Program-made: the position numbers and the translations under genes
Source of the DNA: DAIODI01 sp046349255
Lineage (GTDB): Bacteria; Pseudomonadota; Alphaproteobacteria; Rhizobiales; Aestuariivirgaceae
Direction: 5' to 3'
Length of the DNA: 64,000 nucleotides
NCBI GenBank assembly: GCA_046349255.1
Contig: JAXMCR010000002.1
Coordinates: 1,116,001 to 1,180,000, forward strand
Notes under the pieces: generated by a model
What the model was told of the DNA's origin: nothing
Databases searched by the model: none
The model's input: only the letters and a program-made list of their open reading frames with translations
Part shown: in pieces, positions 1 through 9,259 of the stretch
Layout: each line of letters starts with the position of its first letter
Position numbering within the stretch: the stretch's first letter is position 1

Positions 1-1
1 C

Positions 2-172
2 GCTTTGCCGAACACAATCCACCTCTACCGCCGCCCGATCCTCGACTACTGGGCGGAATTCGAGGAGACGCTGCTAGCAGTCGTCACGCACGTGCTCGTG
101 CACGAGATCGGCCATCACTTCGGGCTCTCGGACGAGGCGATGGCGCAGATCGAGGCGCAAGCCGGGGAATGA
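2..172 (+). CDS. Metallopeptidase family protein (zincin-like, DUF1025 type), C-terminal fragment
   Basis: The gene enters from outside the window, so only the last 56 residues are visible. They contain an HExxH zinc-binding motif in the context VLVHEIGHHFGLSD, which is characteristic of the small zincin-like family PF06262 (formerly DUF1025) and lies close to the C terminus, as is usual there. The two His and the Glu would be zinc ligands and catalytic base by family knowledge. The physiological substrate of this family is not established. The stop codon overlaps the start of the next gene in an ATGA, so the two are probably cotranscribed. Confidence 0.8.
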   Translation, partial: ALPNTIHLYRRPILDYWAEFEETLLAVVTHVLVHEIGHHFGLSDEAMAQIEAQAGE

Positions 173-354
173 GCGAGCGCGACCCCAAGCTGCGCCACAT
201 GCAGCAGCAGTCCGAGCGGCTCCTGACCGGCGGTCCTGAAGGCCCGGGCGATGACGATCCGATCGAGCGCTGGGGCAAGCGCATCGGCCGGGGCTTGTCG
301 ATCGTGCTTGCGATGGGGCTGCTCTGGTACCTGTGGTCGACGCTCGGGCGCTGA
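169..354 (+). CDS. Small hypothetical membrane protein
   Basis: A 61-residue protein with a charged N-terminal half (rich in R, D, E and Q) and one hydrophobic segment at about residues 42-58 (LSIVLAMGLLWYLWSTL), so probably a single-pass inner-membrane protein with the N terminus in the cytoplasm. The ATG overlaps the stop of the metallopeptidase gene by 4 bases, which implies translational coupling and supports this start. It runs convergently into the M23 peptidase gene with only 3 bases between the stops. I do not recognise a named family. Confidence 0.6.
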   Translation: MSERDPKLRHMQQQSERLLTGGPEGPGDDDPIERWGKRIGRGLSIVLAMGLLWYLWSTLGR

Positions 355-357
355 CCG

Positions 358-1356
358 TCAATGCGGCAGCGCCAGCGTGCGCTCCTCGGTAACCAGCGGT
401 TCGCCGGCGCCCGTCACGATCTCGAGGCGGGCGGTGTAATCGCCGGCCTGCCAGCCGTCCGTCGGACGCTTCTTCCCGGCAAAGCGGAACAACTGCGCCT
501 TGGAGCGGTCCACAACCTGCGCATCATCGACCATCGTCCCGCCCGGACCGTCGAGTGAAAGCGTGACCTTCGCATCCTTCGGCACGTTGATCGCGCGCAC
601 GTAGACGACGATTGCCGCGCTCCCGCTGTCGGCCGGCACGGTCGCCGGCCGACCGGTCTCGAGGTCGGCCAGCGTGAGGGGCGCGTCGGTGAATCCGAAA
701 TCGAGCACGGCCGTCGGATGGTACGCGAGGTTCCGCCGCGCCTGCTCGCTCCACAGCGACGCCGGGTCCGCGCTCGCCGAGCAGCTGTCGGGGGACGCTT
801 CCGGTGCGAACGGATCGATGACAGTGCCATCCTTGCGGACCGTCAGGTGCACGTGCGGATATTGCGCCGCGCCCGAATAGCCGACCGTGCCGAGCTTTGC
901 GCCCGTGTCGACCGTGTCGCCGGGCTTGACCGAAACGGACCCCTTGAAGAGGTGGCAGTACTGCGTCTGGTAGCCGCCCGCATGGTCGATCACGACGCCG
1001 TTGCCGCACTCGCGATTTCCCACCGCCTGACGGTCGGCATCGGTGCGCATCAGGTGATCCTCGACGCCGTCGCGCACGGCCTTCACCACCCCAGGCGCGG
1101 CGGCGACCACCGGCACCGTGCCTGCCTCGGCAGTAGAGCGCACGCGGATGTCGGTGCCGTCATGGCCGTCGTAGACGGCGCTTCCGCAGCGATAATCGCG
1201 CGCGCCAGGCCCCGGATCATGGTCGACGTACTGCTGGATGAAGCAGGCCGTCCCGACCGCACAGTCGACCGGCACGGCGAGTTCGAAGGCGCCCGCGCTG
1301 TGCGGCGCCAGCAGCGACAGCCAAATCGCCAGAATCGGCCGGGGACGCCTTGCCAT
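358..1356 (-). CDS. M23 family metallopeptidase (secreted, LytM-type)
   Basis: A 332-residue protein with a plausible Sec signal peptide (RRPRPILAIWLSLLAPHSAGA, cleavage after about residue 23), hence periplasmic. The LytM/M23 domain carries the expected zinc site: His65 and Asp69 in HDGTD, and His167/His169 in HVHL, with an additional His134 in YCHL. M23 enzymes cut peptide crosslinks in peptidoglycan. Residues after about 190 form a C-terminal extension with a beta-rich look and no motif I recognise. The spacing of Cys pairs suggests disulfides in the periplasm. The gene is divergent from leuB, with only 57 bases between the starts. Confidence 0.85.
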   Translation of the reverse strand: MARRPRPILAIWLSLLAPHSAGAFELAVPVDCAVGTACFIQQYVDHDPGPGARDYRCGSAVYDGHDGTDIRVRSTAEAGTVPVVAAAPGVVKAVRDGVEDHLMRTDADRQAVGNRECGNGVVIDHAGGYQTQYCHLFKGSVSVKPGDTVDTGAKLGTVGYSGAAQYPHVHLTVRKDGTVIDPFAPEASPDSCSASADPASLWSEQARRNLAYHPTAVLDFGFTDAPLTLADLETGRPATVPADSGSAAIVVYVRAINVPKDAKVTLSLDGPGGTMVDDAQVVDRSKAQLFRFAGKKRPTDGWQAGDYTARLEIVTGAGEPLVTEERTLALPH

Positions 1357-1413
1357 CGCGGTCTCCAGCCGTTACCGAAGGGCGCGTTTTTCGAAAGGGC
1401 GAGGCAACGTAGC

Positions 1414-2523
1414 ATGGCATCCTTCCACCTTCTACTACTTCCGGGCGACGGCATCGGCCAGGAGGTCATGGCCCCGGTGAAGGACATCATCGGCTGGTTC
1501 AACAGCCAGGGGATCGCGAAGTTCGAGGTCGAGGAAGGCCTGGTCGGCGGCACCGCGTACGACACGCACGGCGAGGCGATCTCCGAAGGCGACATGGCGA
1601 AGGCCAAGGCCGCCGACGCCGTACTGTTCGGCGCGGTCGGCGGGCCGAAGTGGGACAAGGTGCCCTACGACAAGCGCCCGGAAGCCGGCCTCCTCCGCCT
1701 GCGCAAGGATCTCGCCCTCTACGCCAACCTTCGTCCGGCGATCTGCTACCCGGCGCTCGCCGACGCCTCGTCGCTGAAGCGCGACGTGGTCGAGGGGCTC
1801 GACATCCTGATCGTCCGTGAACTGACGGGCGGCGTCTACTTCGGCGAGCCGAAGACGATCACCGACCTTGGCAACGGCCAGAAGCGCGCCATCGACACGC
1901 AGGTCTACGACACCTACGAGATCGAGCGCGTCAGCCGCGTCGCCTTCGAACTCGCCCGCACCCGGCGCAACCTCGTGCACTCCGCCGAGAAGCGCAACGT
2001 CATGAAGTCGGGCGTGTTGTGGAACGAGGTCGTCACCCAGACGCACGCCCGCGAATTCAAGGACGTGAAGCTCGAGCACATCCTCGCCGACAACTGCGGC
2101 ATGCAGCTCGTGCGCAATCCGAAGCAGTTCGACGTGATCGTCACCGACAACCTGTTCGGCGACGTGCTGTCCGACGTCGCGGCGATGCTCACGGGCTCGC
2201 TCGGCATGCTGCCGTCGGCCTCGCTCGGCGCCGAGGATCCCAAGACGAAACGCCGCAAGGCGCTGTACGAGCCGGTGCACGGCTCCGCTCCGGACATCGC
2301 GGGCAAGGGCCTCGCCAACCCGATCGCCATGATCGCGTCGTTCGCGATGGCGCTCAAATACTCCTTCGGCCTGACGGAATGGGCCGACCGCGTCGATGCC
2401 GCCATCGCCTCGACGCTGGCGGACGGCCTGCGCACCGGCGACATCATGCAGCCCGGCATGCAGCAGGTCGGCACGAAGCAGATGGGCGAGGCCATCCTGG
2501 CGGCGCTCGGAGAGAACGGTTGA
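1414..2523 (+). CDS. leuB: 3-isopropylmalate dehydrogenase
   Basis: A 369-residue protein that oxidatively decarboxylates 3-isopropylmalate to 2-oxoisocaproate with NAD, the third step of leucine synthesis in the cytosol. The N terminus has the family-typical LLPGDGIGQEV. The isopropylmalate/isocitrate dehydrogenase signature is near residues 246-268 (DNLFGDVLSDVAAMLTGSLG), and the NAD-binding loop (LYEPVHGSAPDIAGKG) follows. The ATG chosen is the one directly before the conserved N terminus. The open frame extends far upstream without homology. asd follows after about 55 bases, an arrangement common in rhizobia. Confidence 0.97.
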   Translation: MASFHLLLLPGDGIGQEVMAPVKDIIGWFNSQGIAKFEVEEGLVGGTAYDTHGEAISEGDMAKAKAADAVLFGAVGGPKWDKVPYDKRPEAGLLRLRKDLALYANLRPAICYPALADASSLKRDVVEGLDILIVRELTGGVYFGEPKTITDLGNGQKRAIDTQVYDTYEIERVSRVAFELARTRRNLVHSAEKRNVMKSGVLWNEVVTQTHAREFKDVKLEHILADNCGMQLVRNPKQFDVIVTDNLFGDVLSDVAAMLTGSLGMLPSASLGAEDPKTKRRKALYEPVHGSAPDIAGKGLANPIAMIASFAMALKYSFGLTEWADRVDAAIASTLADGLRTGDIMQPGMQQVGTKQMGEAILAALGENG

Positions 2524-2578
2524 GGTACGGGCGCGTTCGGGTGTAAGGAGCGCGCTCTTTCAAGCAGGACCCGAAACC

Positions 2579-3616
2579 ATGGCCTACAACGTCGCAGTCG
2601 TCGGAGCCACCGGCAACGTGGGACGCGAGATGCTCAACATCCTCGCCGAACGCGAATTCCCGGTCGGCAAGGTGCACGCCATCGCCTCGCGCCGCTCGCT
2701 CGGCACGGAAGTGTCGTTCGGCGACGCGACGATCAAATGCGAGGACCTCGAGCAGTTCGACTTCGGCAAGGTCGACTTCTGCCTGATGTCGGCGGGCTCG
2801 GCGGTGTCGAAGGACTGGTCGCCGAAGATCGGCGCGAAGGGCTGCCTCGTCATCGACAACTCCTCGTGCTGGCGCTACGACGCCGAGGTGCCGCTGGTCG
2901 TGCCGGAAGTGAACGCGCATGTGCTCGAGGAGTACATGAAGCGGGCGAACCGTAAGAACATCATCGCCAATCCGAACTGCTCGACCGCGCAGCTCGTCGT
3001 GGTGCTGAAGCCGCTGCACGACGCGGCGAAGATCAAGCGCGTGGTGGTCGCGACCTACCAGTCGGTGTCGGGCGCTGGCAAGGACGCGATGGACGAGCTC
3101 TGGAACCAGACCAAGGGCATCTTCGTCACCGACGCGCCGGAACCGAAGAAGTTTACCAAGCAGATCGCCTTCAACGTCATCCCGCACATCGACGTGTTCA
3201 TGGATTCCGGTGACACGAAGGAAGAGTGGAAGATGACGGCCGAGACGAAGAAGATCCTCGACCCGAAGATCAAGCTCACCGCCACCTGCGTGCGGGTGCC
3301 GGTGTTCGTCGGCCACTCGGAGGCGGTCAACATCGAGTTCGAGAAGCCGATCTCGGCGGAAGAAGCGCGCGAGCTTCTCCGTGAGTCGCCGGGCGTACTG
3401 GTCGTCGACAAGCGCGAGAACGGCGGTTACGTCACGCCGGTCGAGTGCGTCGGCGATTACGCGACGTTCGTGTCACGCATCCGCGAGGACATCACGATCG
3501 AGAACGGCCTCAACCTGTGGGTCGTCTCCGATAACCTGCGCAAGGGCGCGGCGCTCAACACGGTGCAGATCGCCGAGGCGATCGTGAACCGGGGCCTCAT
3601 GAAGAAAGCCGCCTGA
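2579..3616 (+). CDS. asd: Aspartate-semialdehyde dehydrogenase
   Basis: A 345-residue enzyme that makes L-aspartate 4-semialdehyde from 4-aspartyl phosphate with NADPH, the branch point to lysine/DAP, threonine and methionine. The N-terminal Rossmann motif is GATGNVGREM, and the catalytic Cys134 sits in NPNCSTAQL. Length and motifs match the family. The start was placed at the Met immediately before the dinucleotide-binding motif; an AAGGAG sequence lies rather far upstream (about 30 bases). It probably shares a transcript with leuB. Its product feeds dapF and lysA, also in this window. Confidence 0.96.
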   Translation: MAYNVAVVGATGNVGREMLNILAEREFPVGKVHAIASRRSLGTEVSFGDATIKCEDLEQFDFGKVDFCLMSAGSAVSKDWSPKIGAKGCLVIDNSSCWRYDAEVPLVVPEVNAHVLEEYMKRANRKNIIANPNCSTAQLVVVLKPLHDAAKIKRVVVATYQSVSGAGKDAMDELWNQTKGIFVTDAPEPKKFTKQIAFNVIPHIDVFMDSGDTKEEWKMTAETKKILDPKIKLTATCVRVPVFVGHSEAVNIEFEKPISAEEARELLRESPGVLVVDKRENGGYVTPVECVGDYATFVSRIREDITIENGLNLWVVSDNLRKGAALNTVQIAEAIVNRGLMKKAA

Positions 3617-3625
3617 CGCGATGCG

Positions 3626-4516
3626 CTAGCGCCGCCGGCGACGATTGCCGTACTGCGCGGCGGCGATCGAGAGCGCAACGGCGCCGACGATGATGGCACT
3701 GCCGATCAGGCTGTTGACGGTGGGTCGCTCGCCGGCGCCAATCCACGCCCAGAGCGGGTTCAGCACCACGTCCAGCATCACGATGATGGTGAGCGTGACG
3801 CCCGGCACCGACCGCGCGCCCCGGGCGTAGAGCAGGATCGGCAACGCCAGCTGCAACGGCCCCATGGCGGCGAGGATCGCGATGTCGCGCGGCGGTACGT
3901 GGAGGCCGCCGCCGACGAGCGCGGCGACCGCGAACACGACGAGCCCGCCCACCGCCATCGCCGGCATGAGCTCGATGTCCCGGTAGCGGCGCAGCGCCAG
4001 CGTCTGCCCGGCGAACGAGAGCGCCACCAGCACGGCCGTCAGGTCACCGATGTAGCGCCCCGTGGTCACCCCGTCCTGGACGATGACGCCGACGCCGGCG
4101 AGGGCCACCAGCGCCGCGATCCACGTCAGTACGCTCGCCTGTTCCCCCGTCGCGAGCGGCGAGACGGTGGCTGCGAACAACGGCGAGGTCGCGCCGATGG
4201 CGGAGACGTTCGCGGTTGAACTCAGCGTCAGCGAGGTGACGTAAAGCGTTGATCCGAGGGCGAAAAATCCGGCGCAGAACAGCATCGCCGGAAGCGGGAT
4301 CGCCCGGAACCTCGAAAGCGCGCCGGAAAATCCGTATGCGGCGAGGAGGTAGACGATGAGCGCGAGCGACATGAAGAAGCCGCGCCAGCAGTTGATCTGC
4401 CAGCCGGTCAGCCCGGGGAGGAAACGGACGAAGACGCCGGAAAGACTCCAGCCGAGCGTCGCCAGCAGCACGAATGCGATGCCGGCGGCAAAGCTCTGCT
4501 CCGGTCGTCCCTGCAC
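3626..4516 (-). CDS. DMT/EamA family transporter
   Basis: A 296-residue, strongly hydrophobic protein with about ten predicted membrane helices in two repeated halves, the architecture of EamA-type drug/metabolite transporters (for example FALGSTLYVTSLTLSSTANVSAIGATSPLFAA in the first half, split by short loops). The C terminus is Arg-rich (GNRRRRR), consistent with a cytoplasmic tail. The substrate cannot be read from sequence; members export amino acids or metabolites. It is transcribed in the same direction as the downstream-facing DAO/GcvT gene with a 34-base gap, so cotranscription is possible. Confidence 0.88.
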   Translation of the reverse strand: MQGRPEQSFAAGIAFVLLATLGWSLSGVFVRFLPGLTGWQINCWRGFFMSLALIVYLLAAYGFSGALSRFRAIPLPAMLFCAGFFALGSTLYVTSLTLSSTANVSAIGATSPLFAATVSPLATGEQASVLTWIAALVALAGVGVIVQDGVTTGRYIGDLTAVLVALSFAGQTLALRRYRDIELMPAMAVGGLVVFAVAALVGGGLHVPPRDIAILAAMGPLQLALPILLYARGARSVPGVTLTIIVMLDVVLNPLWAWIGAGERPTVNSLIGSAIIVGAVALSIAAAQYGNRRRRR

Positions 4517-4550
4517 GCGCCTCCCCGTCCCAAAGGCGGCGCGGGGCGTG

Positions 4551-7064
4551 TCAGCCCTTGAGCGCCGTGTTCTCCGGATCGTACGGCGATTCGGCGATCA
4601 CTGTCGCGGCATGATCCTTCCCGAGGATGCGGATCGACAGCTCGGTGCCGAGCGCGGCGTACTCCGGCTTCACCATGGCGAGCGCGATCGACTTGTTGAC
4701 GCGCCAGCCGAACGCGCCGTTGGTGGCGCGCCCGACGAGCTTGCCCTTCCGGTCGTGGATGGCTTCGGAGCCGCGCGCGTCGCTGTCGGTGATGCCGTGC
4801 ACCTCGAGCGTCACGAAGTTCCAGGCAAGCCCCTGCTCGCGGTTCTTCACCAGCGCATCGCGGCCGATGAAGTTGCCCTTGTTCAGGTGCACGAAGCGGT
4901 CGAGACCCGATTCGAAGGCCGAGTACTCGATCGACATCTCGCGCCCGACGAGGCGGTAGGACTTCTCGACCGACAGTGACGACATCGCCTTGATGCCGTA
5001 GGGCTTGATGCCATAGGGGGCGCCCGCGTCCATCAGGAGATCGAAGATCGTGTTCTGCATCTCGATCTCGTGGTGGAACTCGTAGCCCAGCTCGCCCACG
5101 TAGTTGACGCGCAGCACGTGCGAGCGCGCATGGCCGACGCTGGTCTCCTTGCCCGAAAGCCACGGGAAGGCGGCGTTCGAGAGGTCGGCGTCGGTGAGCT
5201 TCTGGAGCACGTCGCGCGAGCGCGGACCGGCGATCACCAGCACGCCGTAGCGGTAGGTCACGGGCGTCAGCGTCACCGAGCCGTCGGTCGGCGCGAGCTT
5301 TCGCAGCACGTCGTGGTCATGCCGTTCGAGCGCGCCCGCCGAGACGAGATAGAAGGCGCCCGGCGCATATTCGTACACGGTGAATTCCGAGCGCACGCCG
5401 CCGCGCGGGGTGAGAAGGTGCGACAGCGCGATGCGCCCGCGCGTCTTCGGTACGCGGTTGGCGAGGATGCTCTCGAGCCACTCGCGAGCGCCCGGCCCCG
5501 TCACCTGCATCTTGGCGAACGCCGACATGTCCTGGAGGCCAACGTTCTCCATCACGTTGCGGCACTCGGCGCCGACGAAGCCGAAGTAATTCGAGCGACG
5601 GAACGACCACTTCTCCTTGATCTTGCCGTCCTTGGCCGGGGGAGCATGGTTGTGGTTCGTTAGCACGTCCGGAGAAGCAAGCTCTTCCTTGGTGAGGCCA
5701 TAGCCTTGCGGCGCGAACCAGCCCGGCCGCTCGTAGCCGTAGACCGAGCCGAACACGGCGCCGAGCGCTTCCATCCGCTCGTGGCACGGCGACCGCTTCA
5801 GCGGGCGCGCGGCGGCGCGTTCCTCGTCCGGGTAGTGCGGCGTGAAGACGTTGGCGTAAGCCTCCTCGTTCTTCACCTTGAGATAGCCGCGCGAGGCATA
5901 GGGGCCGAAGCGGCGCGGGTCGACGCCCATCATGTCGACAGTGGGCTCGCCCTCGACGATCCATTCGGCGAGCTGCCAGCCGGCGCCGCCGGCGGCCGTC
6001 ACGCCGAACGAATGGCCCTCGTTCAGCCAGAAGTTCTTGAGGTCCCAGGCCGGGCCGATGATCGGCGAGCCGTCGGGCGTATAGGCGATCGCGCCGTTGT
6101 ACACCTTCTTGATGCCGACCTCGGCGAAGGCGGGCACGCGCGCGATCGCCGTCTCGATGTGCGGGGCGAGGCGGTCGAGGTCCTCCTGGAACAATTCGTA
6201 CTCGCTGTCCTTCGAGGGGCCGTCGACGTAGCAGCACGGCGCGCCGTGCTCGTAGGGGCCGAGCAGCAGCCCACCGTTCTCCTCGCGCATGTACCAGGAG
6301 GAGTCGCTCTCGCGCAGCACGCCCATCTCGGGCAGGCCCTTCTTCTTGCGCTCGACGATCAAGGGGTGCGGCTCGGTGACGATGTACTGGTGCTCGACCG
6401 GAATCACCGGAATGTCGAGACCGACCATTTCCCCCGTCTTGCGGGCGAAGTTGCCGGTCGCGGAGACGACGTGCTCGCAGGTGATGTCGCCCTTGTCGGT
6501 CTTCACCCGCCACTCGCCCGACGGCTTCCGCTCGATGCCGGTGACGGTGGTGTTGCGATGAATGGTGGCGCCGCGGTCGCGCGCGCCCTTCGCCAGCGCC
6601 TGCGTCAGGTCGGCGGGCTGGATGTAGCCGTCCTCAGGGTGCTGGATCGCGCCGAGGATGCCGTCCGTCTCGCAGAGCGGCCAGACCTCCTTCACCTGTT
6701 GCGGCGTGAGGATGTTGAGCGGCACGCCGATCGTCTCGGCGACGCCGGCGTAATACATGAACTCGTCCCAGCGGTCCTTCGTTCGGGCGAGACGGATGTT
6801 GGTGACGTTCGAGAAGCCGACGTTGAGGCCGGTCTCCTTCTGGAGTTCCTGGTAGAAGCGGACGGAGTACTTGTGGATCTGGCCGACCGAGTAGGAAAGA
6901 TTGAAGAGCGGCAGGAGGCCCGCCGCGTGCCAGGTGGACCCGGAGGTCAGTTCCTTGCGCTCGATGAGGACGACGTCGCTCCAGCCCTTTTTCGCGAGAT
7001 GGTAGAGCGTCGATACGCCCACCACGCCGCCGCCGATGACCACCACGCGTGCCTGTGTCTGCAT
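4551..7064 (-). CDS. FAD-dependent oxidoreductase/GcvT fusion (dimethylglycine or sarcosine dehydrogenase type)
   Basis: An 837-residue protein with the layout of dimethylglycine and sarcosine dehydrogenases: an N-terminal DAO domain (about 1-380) with VVIGGGVVG at residues 8-16, an FAO_M linker, a GCV_T folate-binding domain (about 445-730) and a GCV_T C-terminal barrel. His46 in GSTWHAAGL matches the histidine that carries covalent FAD in the mitochondrial enzymes. By family knowledge it would demethylate an N-methyl amino acid and pass the C1 unit to tetrahydrofolate. The actual substrate is not determinable. A good Shine-Dalgarno (GGAAGGA) precedes the ATG. Fhs elsewhere in the window belongs to the same one-carbon network. 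Confidence 0.9.
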   Translation of the reverse strand: MQTQARVVVIGGGVVGVSTLYHLAKKGWSDVVLIERKELTSGSTWHAAGLLPLFNLSYSVGQIHKYSVRFYQELQKETGLNVGFSNVTNIRLARTKDRWDEFMYYAGVAETIGVPLNILTPQQVKEVWPLCETDGILGAIQHPEDGYIQPADLTQALAKGARDRGATIHRNTTVTGIERKPSGEWRVKTDKGDITCEHVVSATGNFARKTGEMVGLDIPVIPVEHQYIVTEPHPLIVERKKKGLPEMGVLRESDSSWYMREENGGLLLGPYEHGAPCCYVDGPSKDSEYELFQEDLDRLAPHIETAIARVPAFAEVGIKKVYNGAIAYTPDGSPIIGPAWDLKNFWLNEGHSFGVTAAGGAGWQLAEWIVEGEPTVDMMGVDPRRFGPYASRGYLKVKNEEAYANVFTPHYPDEERAAARPLKRSPCHERMEALGAVFGSVYGYERPGWFAPQGYGLTKEELASPDVLTNHNHAPPAKDGKIKEKWSFRRSNYFGFVGAECRNVMENVGLQDMSAFAKMQVTGPGAREWLESILANRVPKTRGRIALSHLLTPRGGVRSEFTVYEYAPGAFYLVSAGALERHDHDVLRKLAPTDGSVTLTPVTYRYGVLVIAGPRSRDVLQKLTDADLSNAAFPWLSGKETSVGHARSHVLRVNYVGELGYEFHHEIEMQNTIFDLLMDAGAPYGIKPYGIKAMSSLSVEKSYRLVGREMSIEYSAFESGLDRFVHLNKGNFIGRDALVKNREQGLAWNFVTLEVHGITDSDARGSEAIHDRKGKLVGRATNGAFGWRVNKSIALAMVKPEYAALGTELSIRILGKDHAATVIAESPYDPENTALKG

Positions 7065-7173
7065 CGCCCTTGTCCTTCCCGAACGTCTCCAGGTTCGGCC
7101 GCCACAATAGTCCTCGAAGGGCGAGGGGAGCGAGGCGGAACGACCTCGCTCCGGCGGATTGCGACAGGCTGGC

Positions 7174-7989
7174 TCAGCCCTTGCGGGCGTCGAGCGAGAA
7201 CGCGAGCGGCAGTTGCGGGTGATCGGCGGGCAGCCGGCAGAGCCCGTCCTCGCCCTCGGTCATGTTGGGAAACAGCGCCCAGGTCAGGGCAGGATGCTCG
7301 GTGAAGCGGGTGATGGTCAGGCCGGCGGCGATCAGACCGTTCAGGATGTCGGAAAGCGGGTGGATCCACTCGTAGGCACGCCGGTTGACAAGCCGGTCGG
7401 CCGCGCCGGTGTAGGTCGTCTCTGTTTCATCGAGGATCGGCGCGGCCTGCGGCGTGCGCCAGTCGAAGCGCGGGCCGATGCGGCCCTCCACCCAGTCGAA
7501 ACAGAGGATCGTCGGGTGCGCTTCGGCGAGATACAGCCGGCCGCCGGGTTTCAGGAGCGAGGCGACGACGGACGCCCAGCGGGAGATGTCGGGGAGCCAG
7601 TTGATCGCGCCCCAGGTGACGTAGACCAGGTCGAAGTCGCCCTCGAGCAGGCGCCGGGCATCGTAGACGTTGCCCTCGACGAACGCGGCGTCGACCGCGC
7701 ACGCCGTCGCGAGTGCGCGGGCCTCGGTGACGGCGGCGGCAGAAAAATCGAGACCGGTGACCGACGCGCCCCGGCGGGCGAGGCAGATCGTGTCGAGCCC
7801 GAAGTGGCACTGGAGGTGCGCGACGCGCAAGCCCTGGAGGTCGCCGATCTCGTCCGCCTCGATGGCGTTGAGCTTGTCCTCGCCCCGCAGCACGCGCTCG
7901 ACCGCGTAGAATCCGGTCTCGTCGCGACGGTGGATCGCCACGCGCTCGTCCCACATGGCGCGATTGGCGCCGAAGTACTCCTCGGACAT
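7174..7989 (-). CDS. Class I SAM-dependent methyltransferase
   Basis: A 271-residue cytosolic protein with a clear SAM-binding core: LRVAHLQCHFGLDTICLARRG (motif I, with the glycine-rich loop altered to QCHFGLD), then VTGLDFSAAAV (acidic end of strand 2) and LVYVTWGAINWLPD. The open frame continues upstream through the rplS terminator. I chose the ATG at MSEEYFG because it lies downstream of that hairpin and begins the conserved part. The methyl acceptor is unknown. It follows rplS on the same strand but is separated from it by an intrinsic terminator. Confidence 0.82.
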   Translation of the reverse strand: MSEEYFGANRAMWDERVAIHRRDETGFYAVERVLRGEDKLNAIEADEIGDLQGLRVAHLQCHFGLDTICLARRGASVTGLDFSAAAVTEARALATACAVDAAFVEGNVYDARRLLEGDFDLVYVTWGAINWLPDISRWASVVASLLKPGGRLYLAEAHPTILCFDWVEGRIGPRFDWRTPQAAPILDETETTYTGAADRLVNRRAYEWIHPLSDILNGLIAAGLTITRFTEHPALTWALFPNMTEGEDGLCRLPADHPQLPLAFSLDARKG

Positions 7990-8000
7990 GGCGTCCTCCC

Positions 8001-8031
8001 AAACGAAAAGGCCGGCAGAGCGCCGGCCTTT
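8001..8031 (-). terminator. Rho-independent terminator after rplS
   Basis: Perfect 10-bp stem (AAAGGCCGGC with GCCGGCCTTT, arms 8007-8016 and 8022-8031), 5-base loop, followed on the minus strand by TTTCG. It sits between the rplS stop and the methyltransferase start and should end the ffh-rpsP-rimM-trmD-rplS transcript. Confidence 0.8.
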
Positions 8032-8053
8032 CGAAGCTTCTTGAGCGGGCTGC

Positions 8054-8482
8054 TTACTCGGCAGACTTCTCGGCGGCAGCCGGGGCCGGAGCGGCCTCGG
8101 CAGCGGTCGCCTCGACGCCCGCGCCACGCTGCTTCTCGGTGATGCGGGCCGACTTGCCGGTGCGACCGCGCAGATAATAGAGCTTCGCACGGCGAACCTT
8201 GCCTCGGCGCACCACCTTGATGCTGTCCACCAGCGGCGAAAAGACCGGGAACACGCGCTCCACGCCCTCGCCGTAGGAGATCTTGCGGACAGTGAAGCTC
8301 TCGTTCAAGCCGGAGCCGCCGCGGGCGATCACCACGCCTTCGTAGTTCTGAATGCGCGAACGCTCGCCTTCCTTGACGCGGACGGCGACGATGACGGTAT
8401 CGCCCGGGGCGAATTCCGGCACCTTGCGCTTGGCCGAAATCTTCGCGGCCTGCTCGGTTTCGAGCTCGTGAATGATGTTCAT
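8054..8482 (-). CDS. rplS: 50S ribosomal protein L19
   Basis: A 142-residue protein of the large ribosomal subunit, at the interface with the 30S subunit. The conserved core (FAPGDTVIVAVRVKEGERSRIQNYEGVV and the RGKVRRAKLYYLRGRTGKSARI block) is intact. About 25 extra residues at the C terminus are Ala/Glu/Pro-rich (EATAAEAAPAPAAAEKSAE), a low-complexity tail common in alphaproteobacteria. Last gene of the rpsP-rimM-trmD-rplS block. Confidence 0.98.
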   Translation of the reverse strand: MNIIHELETEQAAKISAKRKVPEFAPGDTVIVAVRVKEGERSRIQNYEGVVIARGGSGLNESFTVRKISYGEGVERVFPVFSPLVDSIKVVRRGKVRRAKLYYLRGRTGKSARITEKQRGAGVEATAAEAAPAPAAAEKSAE

Positions 8483-8560
8483 TGTCGGAAAACCTTGATC
8501 TAGGGTTGGGGGTCTTTACTCGGAAGGGCGCGCAAAATCAACCTCCCGGGCAGTAAAATC

Positions 8561-9259
8561 TCATTCCCGGGCGCTTCGCCTGCGCCAGAGGTCCGGCCGG
8601 CGCTCCCGGGTCAGCCGTTCTGCCTCATCCCGGCGCCAGCGGGCGATCGCGCCGTGATCGCCCGACAGCAGCACGTCCGGGATCGCCCGCCCCTCGAAGT
8701 CCCGGGGACGGGTGTACTGCGGGTATTCCAGGAGGTCGTCCTCGAAGCTCTCGGACGCGCCCGACTGGTCGTGACCCATCACGCCGGGCAGCAGGCGGAC
8801 AACGGCGTCGAGCAGGCAGAGCGCTGCGGGTTCGCCGCCGGAGAGGACGAAGTCCCCGACGCTCACTTCTGTCAGCGCGCGGGCTGCAATGACCCGCTCG
8901 TCGACCCCTTCGAACCGCCCGCAAACAACGAGCGCGCCCCGGCCCGCGGCGAGGTCGCGCACCAGCGACTGGTCGAGCGGGCGGCCGCGCGGGCTCATCA
9001 GCAGGCGTGGGCGCGGATCGTCCGGTGCGAGCACGGCGTCGATCGCCTTCGCCAGGATGTCGCATCGCAGGACCATGCCGGGGCCGCCACCGGCCGGGGC
9101 ATCGTCGACGGTGCGATTGCGGTCGGTCGCAACCGCGCGAATGTCGTGCACGTCGAGCGTCCAGTCGCCGCGCTCGAGCGCCTTGCCGGCGATCGACAGG
9201 CCGAGCGGGCCCGGAAACATTTCCGGATAGAGCGTGAGGACGGACGCGCGGAAACTCAT
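8561..9259 (-). CDS. trmD: tRNA (guanine-N1)-methyltransferase
   Basis: A 232-residue SPOUT-class enzyme that methylates G37 of tRNAs with SAM, protecting against +1 frameshifting. Visible family motifs are VDDAPAGGGPGMVLRCD, LLMSPRGRPLDQ, GRFEGVDERV and the trefoil-knot segment VGDFVLSGGEPAALCLLDAV. Its ATG overlaps the rimM stop by 4 bases, so translation is coupled. A 78-base gap separates it from rplS. Confidence 0.97.
   Translation of the reverse strand: MSFRASVLTLYPEMFPGPLGLSIAGKALERGDWTLDVHDIRAVATDRNRTVDDAPAGGGPGMVLRCDILAKAIDAVLAPDDPRPRLLMSPRGRPLDQSLVRDLAAGRGALVVCGRFEGVDERVIAARALTEVSVGDFVLSGGEPAALCLLDAVVRLLPGVMGHDQSGASESFEDDLLEYPQYTRPRDFEGRAIPDVLLSGDHGAIARWRRDEAERLTRERRPDLWRRRSARE

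Noticed and set aside
5706..7304. A 532-codon plus-strand open frame across the DAO/GcvT gene
   Set aside because: Antisense to a gene with clear FAD and folate domains; its own translation has no family features.
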